From contig CAZDIA010000081.1 in NCBI GenBank assembly GCA_964505385.1, positions 1 through 8,807 on the forward strand: 8,807 nucleotides of DNA, written 5' to 3'. The DNA comes from SLJN01 sp964505385 (lineage in GTDB: Bacteria; Bacteroidota; Rhodothermia; Balneolales; Natronogracilivirgulaceae). Positions 6,599 to 8,807 of this stretch are shown in pieces. The position numbers and the translations under genes are program-made. The notes below the pieces were generated by a model. The model was not told the DNA's origin. It did not search any database and was given only the letters and a program-made list of their open reading frames with translations. How positions within the stretch are numbered: the first letter of the stretch is position 1; every line of letters starts with the position of its first letter.

Positions 6599-6868
6599 TC
6601 AGTCTTCGTAAATGTCCCCGCGTTGCCCGATACGAACCACCAGAATTAAATTGTTTTCATCCTGGATTTGACTGATGATCCGGTAATCACCTATCCGGTA
6701 GCGCCACAATCCTTTCATCCGGCCTTTAAGGGATTTCCCCATTCTTCGGGGATCTTCTTCCATAACCAGGGTTTGGCGCAGCCATTTCAGAATACGATCC
6801 TGGGTTTGCGGGTCTAACTCTCGGAGCTCTTTGCGGGCGCGGTTATCAAACTCAACGTTCCAGGTCAT
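6599..6868 (-). CDS. RelE/ParE-family toxin of a type II toxin-antitoxin pair
   Basis: The 89-residue product matches the RelE/ParE fold: an N-terminal strand (TWNVEFDNRA, 2-11), two helices with KELRELDPQTQDRILKWL (13-30), then SLKGRMKGLWRYRIGDYRII (46-65) and the C-terminal strand with VVRIGQRGDIY (77-87). The basic residues Lys48, Arg50, Arg56, Arg58, Arg63 and Arg83 are those expected to contact RNA or the ribosome in RelE-type mRNA interferases, or to act in the gyrase-targeting ParE branch; motifs alone do not settle which. The GHR motif of many RelE relatives reads GQR here. ATG 6868 is preferred over an in-frame GTG at 6874. The start lies inside the end of the antitoxin gene (17-base overlap), the usual coupled arrangement. 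Confidence 0.88.
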   Translation of the reverse strand: MTWNVEFDNRARKELRELDPQTQDRILKWLRQTLVMEEDPRRMGKSLKGRMKGLWRYRIGDYRIISQIQDENNLILVVRIGQRGDIYED

Positions 6869-7070
6869 CGCCACGCTCTAACTGATCCAGGCTCCAACGC
6901 TCGCCTTCGGGTTCTTCCAGCCGGTGTTCAGCCGTATATAAATCTTCCAGTTCGTCCAGCTTTTCTTCCAGCGCCTGACGGATGTAATAGGTTTTGGTGC
7001 GTCCGGTAAGTTTGGCCAGCGCATCAAGTCGTTTTTCCAGGTCTTCTCCTAAACGTACAGTAATGGGCAT
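6852..7070 (-). CDS. Ribbon-helix-helix antitoxin paired with the RelE-type toxin
   Basis: This 72-residue protein begins with the short DNA-binding strand PITVRLGEDLEKRLDALAKL (2-21), followed by TGRTKTYYIRQALEEKLDEL (22-41), the helix-turn-helix layout of a MetJ/Arc/CopG-type ribbon-helix-helix domain, close to the DUF6290/RelB-like antitoxins found next to RelE toxins. The acidic tail (about 42-72, including EEPEGERWSLDQLERGDD) would wrap and neutralise the basic toxin. It precedes and overlaps the toxin gene, so one promoter probably serves both, autoregulated by the antitoxin as in known pairs. The upstream sequence has a minus-strand TTGTCA (7110-7105) and a TTGT-N11-ACAA half-symmetry that could be promoter and operator, but neither is convincing. 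Confidence 0.87.
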   Translation of the reverse strand: MPITVRLGEDLEKRLDALAKLTGRTKTYYIRQALEEKLDELEDLYTAEHRLEEPEGERWSLDQLERGDDLER

Positions 7071-7095
7071 AATTCAAGGGGATTGTTTACATATA

Positions 7096-7365
7096 TTACA
7101 AGTATGACAAAGTTACGCTTTTCGTATCAAAGAACGAACTAAAAAATCTCTCCCGGACCGAGCTGGGAAAACAAATCGGCATCAAAGCGATGCCAATAAG
7201 GAACAAACAAACGATAAAGGCAATCAGCGTTGGCGTCCACGTTGCCCACAATCCGCTTAAAAATGCTTCCTCTGTAAAGTGAGCTACTGAACCAAAAGCA
7301 TCAAGAAGCAATTGTATCCCCACCGGCTCCTTCAAATTCCAGAAAAGCCCCGCCTCTGTCTCCAA
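7096..7365 (-). pseudogene. Open frame with a membrane-like segment, possibly the frameshifted tail of the Rhs remnant
   Basis: A reading frame on the minus strand overlaps the end of the Rhs fragment in another phase and continues to a stop at 7096, in the upstream region of the antitoxin gene. Its translation contains a strongly hydrophobic run from about WTPTLIAFIVCLFLIGIALM, long enough for one transmembrane helix. It has no family likeness that I recognise and no good start. It may be the original C-terminal region of the Rhs protein after a frameshift near 7301-7365, or a chance frame in AT-rich DNA. It is listed because it is the only coding-like content in this interval. Confidence 0.25.
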
Positions 7366-7522
7366 AATTATGCATATTCGAATTCAAACTCGTCCCCCGC
7401 GCATACCGCCCGTCGGCATCAAGAAACTTCAGCGGGTTGTTCAGTGCGTAGGCGTAGGGGCGCACGCCGGGCGTTTTTTCATGTTCCGGGTCCACGCTCA
7501 AAAACCGGCCGATACGGCTATT
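7301..7522 (-). pseudogene. C-terminal remnant of an Rhs-repeat core protein
   Basis: Read from about 7522 downwards, the minus strand encodes NSRIGRFLSVDP, then GVRPYAYALNNPLKFLDADGR. This is the end of the Rhs-associated core domain, which in intact proteins precedes a variable toxin or effector tail. Here there is no core upstream: beyond Asn at 7522 the same frame stays open but loses all Rhs likeness, exactly where the repeat at 7520 begins. Downstream, the tail YARGTSLNSNMHNFGDRGG and about 20 more residues ends at a stop at 7301. The only start inside is a TTG (7501), so no functional protein is expected. It is a fragment of a large secreted or surface polymorphic protein, cut off by rearrangement or repeat insertion. 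The recognition is strong; the decay history is inferred. Confidence 0.8.
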
Positions 7523-7690
7523 CCCAACTGCGTCGGGACAGCTCCGGAAAGGATGGAGCGTAGCGGAATTCTTGTCCGTAACTGCCCCGCACCTTGGTCA
7601 GGGATCCAGGAGTTAATGCTAATATTTTGCCAAAATCCCTGGATTCCGTCCCGAACGATTCGGGATAAGAAGCTGGGATTCCGGAATGAC
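7520..7690. repeat. MITE-like palindromic repeat, copy 1
   Basis: The segment begins with attcccaact (7520-7529), then cgggacagctcc (7534-7545), and ends with ggaatgac (7683-7690). A second copy at 8767 starts gtcattcccgact and carries the identical cgggacagctcc. The right end ggaatgac is the exact reverse complement of that second copy's gtcattcc, suggesting terminal inverted repeats. Internal hairpins are gctcc/ggagc (7541-7545 with 7555-7559), gggatccagg with cctggattcc (7601-7610 with 7638-7647, one G-U), and tcccgaa/ttcggga (7649-7655 with 7659-7665). There is no transposase, so it would be a non-autonomous element. The left edge coincides with the breakpoint of the Rhs remnant. Exact borders are uncertain. 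Confidence 0.55.
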
Positions 7691-8045
7691 CGTTACGTTA
7701 ATAATTTAGGTGTTAATATGCAGCCCAGACTTTTCGGAGTGGGCTCAAGATTAAAGATTTCTTTATAATAAGCTCAGTAGTCGAATACAAAAATCTTCAA
7801 TTAATAAAATCTTCAATAAGTTCTGACGCCTGAAAAAGCCCTGTAAGGGCGTAACATCAATAGCCCTGGGTGGAGCGTAGCGAAACCCAGGGTTTTGGAC
7901 CATCCATACCACCTCCCGCGCCGAAGGCGCTAAGCCTCTTGATAATTTTTTAATTAATTTGTTGTTATTAAAGGGAATGGTTAATATGAGGCAGTTCATC
8001 CCCCTGAAAAGGAGTTCAACCCTATCATAGTCAAAATATATTATT
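7523..8045. other. Gene-free stretch between the Rhs remnant and the VapBC-type pair
   Basis: About 520 bases with no supported gene. They hold most of the MITE-like repeat (to 7690), an AT-rich spacer (7691-7837), the three-hairpin cluster (7838-7930), and the leader of the next toxin-antitoxin pair. In that leader, TTGTTG (7959-7964) and TAATAT (7982-7987) with a 17-base spacer are a weak promoter candidate; the hexamers match the sigma-70 consensus at three and four positions. Open frames crossing the stretch on either strand follow the repeats and have no family likeness. Confidence 0.6.
7838..7930. repeat. Cluster of three hairpins, REP/BIME-like
   Basis: Three compact palindromes follow one another: gccct/agggc with a 3-base loop (7838-7850), ccctgggt/acccaggg with a 13-base loop (7864-7892), and gcgcc/ggcgc with loop gaa (7918-7930). 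The loop of the middle hairpin contains tggagcgtagcg (7871-7882), which also occurs exactly at 7554-7565 in the MITE-like repeat. GC-rich hairpins in AT-rich flanks look like repetitive extragenic palindromes. An open frame on the minus strand over this segment is judged a by-product of the repeat. Confidence 0.6.
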
Positions 8046-8252
8046 ATGAATGACTTTGAGATCTATAAAAAATTAGTTTCCCTTCCCGAGGATTTAAAAA
8101 AAGAAGCCGATGATTTTGTTGATTTTTTGAAGGCGAAGGTCGATTCTGATTATCAGAAAACATCTAAAAAATCCGGGTTGGCAAAAGGCTTAATCAAAAT
8201 GAAAGAAGGATTTGATGAGCCATTAGAAGATTTTAAAGATTATATGGAGTGA
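8046..8252 (+). CDS. DUF2281-type antitoxin (VapB role)
   Basis: A 68-residue acidic-tailed protein with the DUF2281 pattern: an N-terminal helix DFEIYKKLVSLPEDLKKEADDFVDFLKAK (split around 3-31), a lysine-rich linker, and the conserved C-terminal block that starts GLAKGLIKMKEGFDEPLED (44-62) and ends FKDYM. This family is regularly found just upstream of PIN-domain toxins and serves as their antitoxin, with the C-terminal block thought to bind and block the PIN active site. The stop overlaps the toxin start (TGATG), so the two are translated together. ATG 8046 is the only sensible start; no Shine-Dalgarno sequence is near it. Confidence 0.88.
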   Translation: MNDFEIYKKLVSLPEDLKKEADDFVDFLKAKVDSDYQKTSKKSGLAKGLIKMKEGFDEPLEDFKDYME

Positions 8253-8641
8253 TGAATGTAATTGTGGATACCCATGCCATAATATGGTATATAACGGACG
8301 ATACCCAACTTCCTTCCGCTTCAAAACGAGTTATTGATGATCGTGAAAACGCCTGTTTTGTAAGTATTGCATCCCTTTGGGAAATAGGGGTTAAGTATTC
8401 ACTTGGTAAGCTGGAGCTGAGAGCTGAATTAGGGAAAATTTTTCAATTGATATTTGATAGCGGTTATTTGTTACTGCCGATCACGCCGGAACACATTATC
8501 ACCAACTCATCATTACCTTTTCATCACCGGGATCCGTTTGATCGTCTGATCATTGCTCAGGCTAAACAAGAAGGGATGAGTATTATCTCGAAAGACCAGA
8601 ATTTCCAGGAGTATGGTGTTCATCTTCATTGGGATGAGTAG
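8252..8641 (+). CDS. PIN-domain ribonuclease toxin, VapC-like
   Basis: The 129-residue protein is a single PIN domain, a Mg2+-dependent endoribonuclease fold used by VapC toxins that cleave tRNA or rRNA. The acidic centre is complete: Asp6 in VDTHAIIW (5-12), Glu44 in SLWEIGVK (41-48), Asp94/Asp97 in HHRDPFDRLIIAQA (91-104), and Asp115 in IISKDQNF (111-118). The DTHAIIW start and HRDPFDRL centre place it in the COG3744-type branch. ATG 8252 overlaps the antitoxin stop by one base; an in-frame GTG (8249) one codon upstream is possible. The RNA target cannot be predicted. With all catalytic residues intact and its antitoxin next to it, the pair is probably functional. Confidence 0.92.
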   Translation: MNVIVDTHAIIWYITDDTQLPSASKRVIDDRENACFVSIASLWEIGVKYSLGKLELRAELGKIFQLIFDSGYLLLPITPEHIITNSSLPFHHRDPFDRLIIAQAKQEGMSIISKDQNFQEYGVHLHWDE

Positions 8642-8660
8642 CAGTTTATCGTGTGAAGTA

Positions 8661-8704
8661 ACAAAGTGACAAAGTGACTGATACAATTGAAGATTGAAAA
8701 TTGA
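8661..8704. repeat. Short direct repeats after the PIN toxin gene
   Basis: Two perfect tandem copies of acaaagtg (8661-8676) plus a following ac are seen 20 bases after the toxin stop. They are followed by a looser series of attga-containing units (attgaag, attgaaa, attgag) at 8685-8704. These are low-copy, short-period repeats; no hairpin or terminator is formed by them. Confidence 0.5.
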
Positions 8705-8766
8705 GTGCACCCCGAAAAGTCAAAATTACTACATTTGTATTTTTGAAACCTAAAAAAGTAAAGAAG

Positions 8767-8807
8767 TCATTCCCGACTAAGAAGTACGGGACAGCTCCAT
8801 ACCGTGC
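8767..8807. repeat. MITE-like palindromic repeat, copy 2 (partial, runs off the window)
   Basis: The segment gtcattcccgact (8767-8778 and one base more) and cgggacagctcc (8787-8798) repeats the left end of the element at 7520, with an 8-base instead of a 4-base spacer. Between the two blocks tcccg-act can pair with agt-a-cggga, forming a hairpin. The last nine bases differ from copy 1. The rest lies beyond the window edge. Confidence 0.5.

Noticed and set aside
7084..7101. Operator palindrome before the RelE-type pair
   Set aside because: Only four-base arms (TTGT and ACAA) are symmetric, which is too little to call a binding site.
7312..7768. Two overlapping plus-strand open frames
   Set aside because: They run antisense to the Rhs remnant and through palindromic repeats, with no recognisable domain.
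7838..7930. CRISPR array
   Set aside because: The three palindromes differ in sequence and there are no equal direct repeats with spacers; no cas genes nearby.
7763..7999. Minus-strand open frame over the hairpin cluster
   Set aside because: Its central part is a translation of the three hairpins; no domain, no start signal.

Overview
The window looks like a stretch of chromosome from a moderately AT-rich bacterium. Almost none of the genes has a Shine-Dalgarno motif: thiD, the glycerophosphodiesterase, the hydrolase and both antitoxins lack one. Together with a lipoprotein of Bacteroidota style and the general look of the proteins, this suggests the Bacteroidota/Balneolota/Rhodothermota side of the FCB group. 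That placement is an inference from style, not from a marker gene.

Bases 1-2062 form a thiamine unit. A possible promoter is followed by a clear TPP riboswitch (67-152), an intrinsic terminator (175-215) whose U-tract abuts the start codon, and then thiL and thiD five bases apart. The 3' strand of aptamer helix P1 can also pair with the 5' arm of the terminator, so the sequence itself shows a complete transcription-attenuation switch. ThiD phosphorylates HMP and HMP-P, and ThiL converts TMP to TPP, which is the ligand that shuts the unit off. The middle step (ThiE) and the HMP and thiazole pathways are not in the window.

Bases 2076-6546 hold four ordinary metabolic genes that are not an obvious pathway. 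These are a DUF985/cupin_5 protein (minus strand, convergent with thiD), a divergent lipoprotein glycerophosphodiester phosphodiesterase, a phosphoglucomutase/phosphomannomutase, and a YheT-type alpha/beta hydrolase. The 353-base gap before the hydrolase contains a possible terminator and a pair of inverted 7-bp repeat arrays.

Bases 6599-8807 are an accessory region. A RelE/ParE-type toxin with a ribbon-helix-helix antitoxin (minus strand) and a VapBC-type PIN/DUF2281 module (plus strand) flank about 980 bases of decayed and repetitive DNA. That DNA holds the C-terminal end of an Rhs-repeat core domain, cut off where a MITE-like palindromic repeat begins, then a cluster of three hairpins resembling REP/BIME elements. 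A second, partial copy of the MITE-like repeat starts at 8767 and leaves the window. No large novel multi-gene system is visible. The most informative signals are the thiL attenuator and the repeat families of the accessory region.
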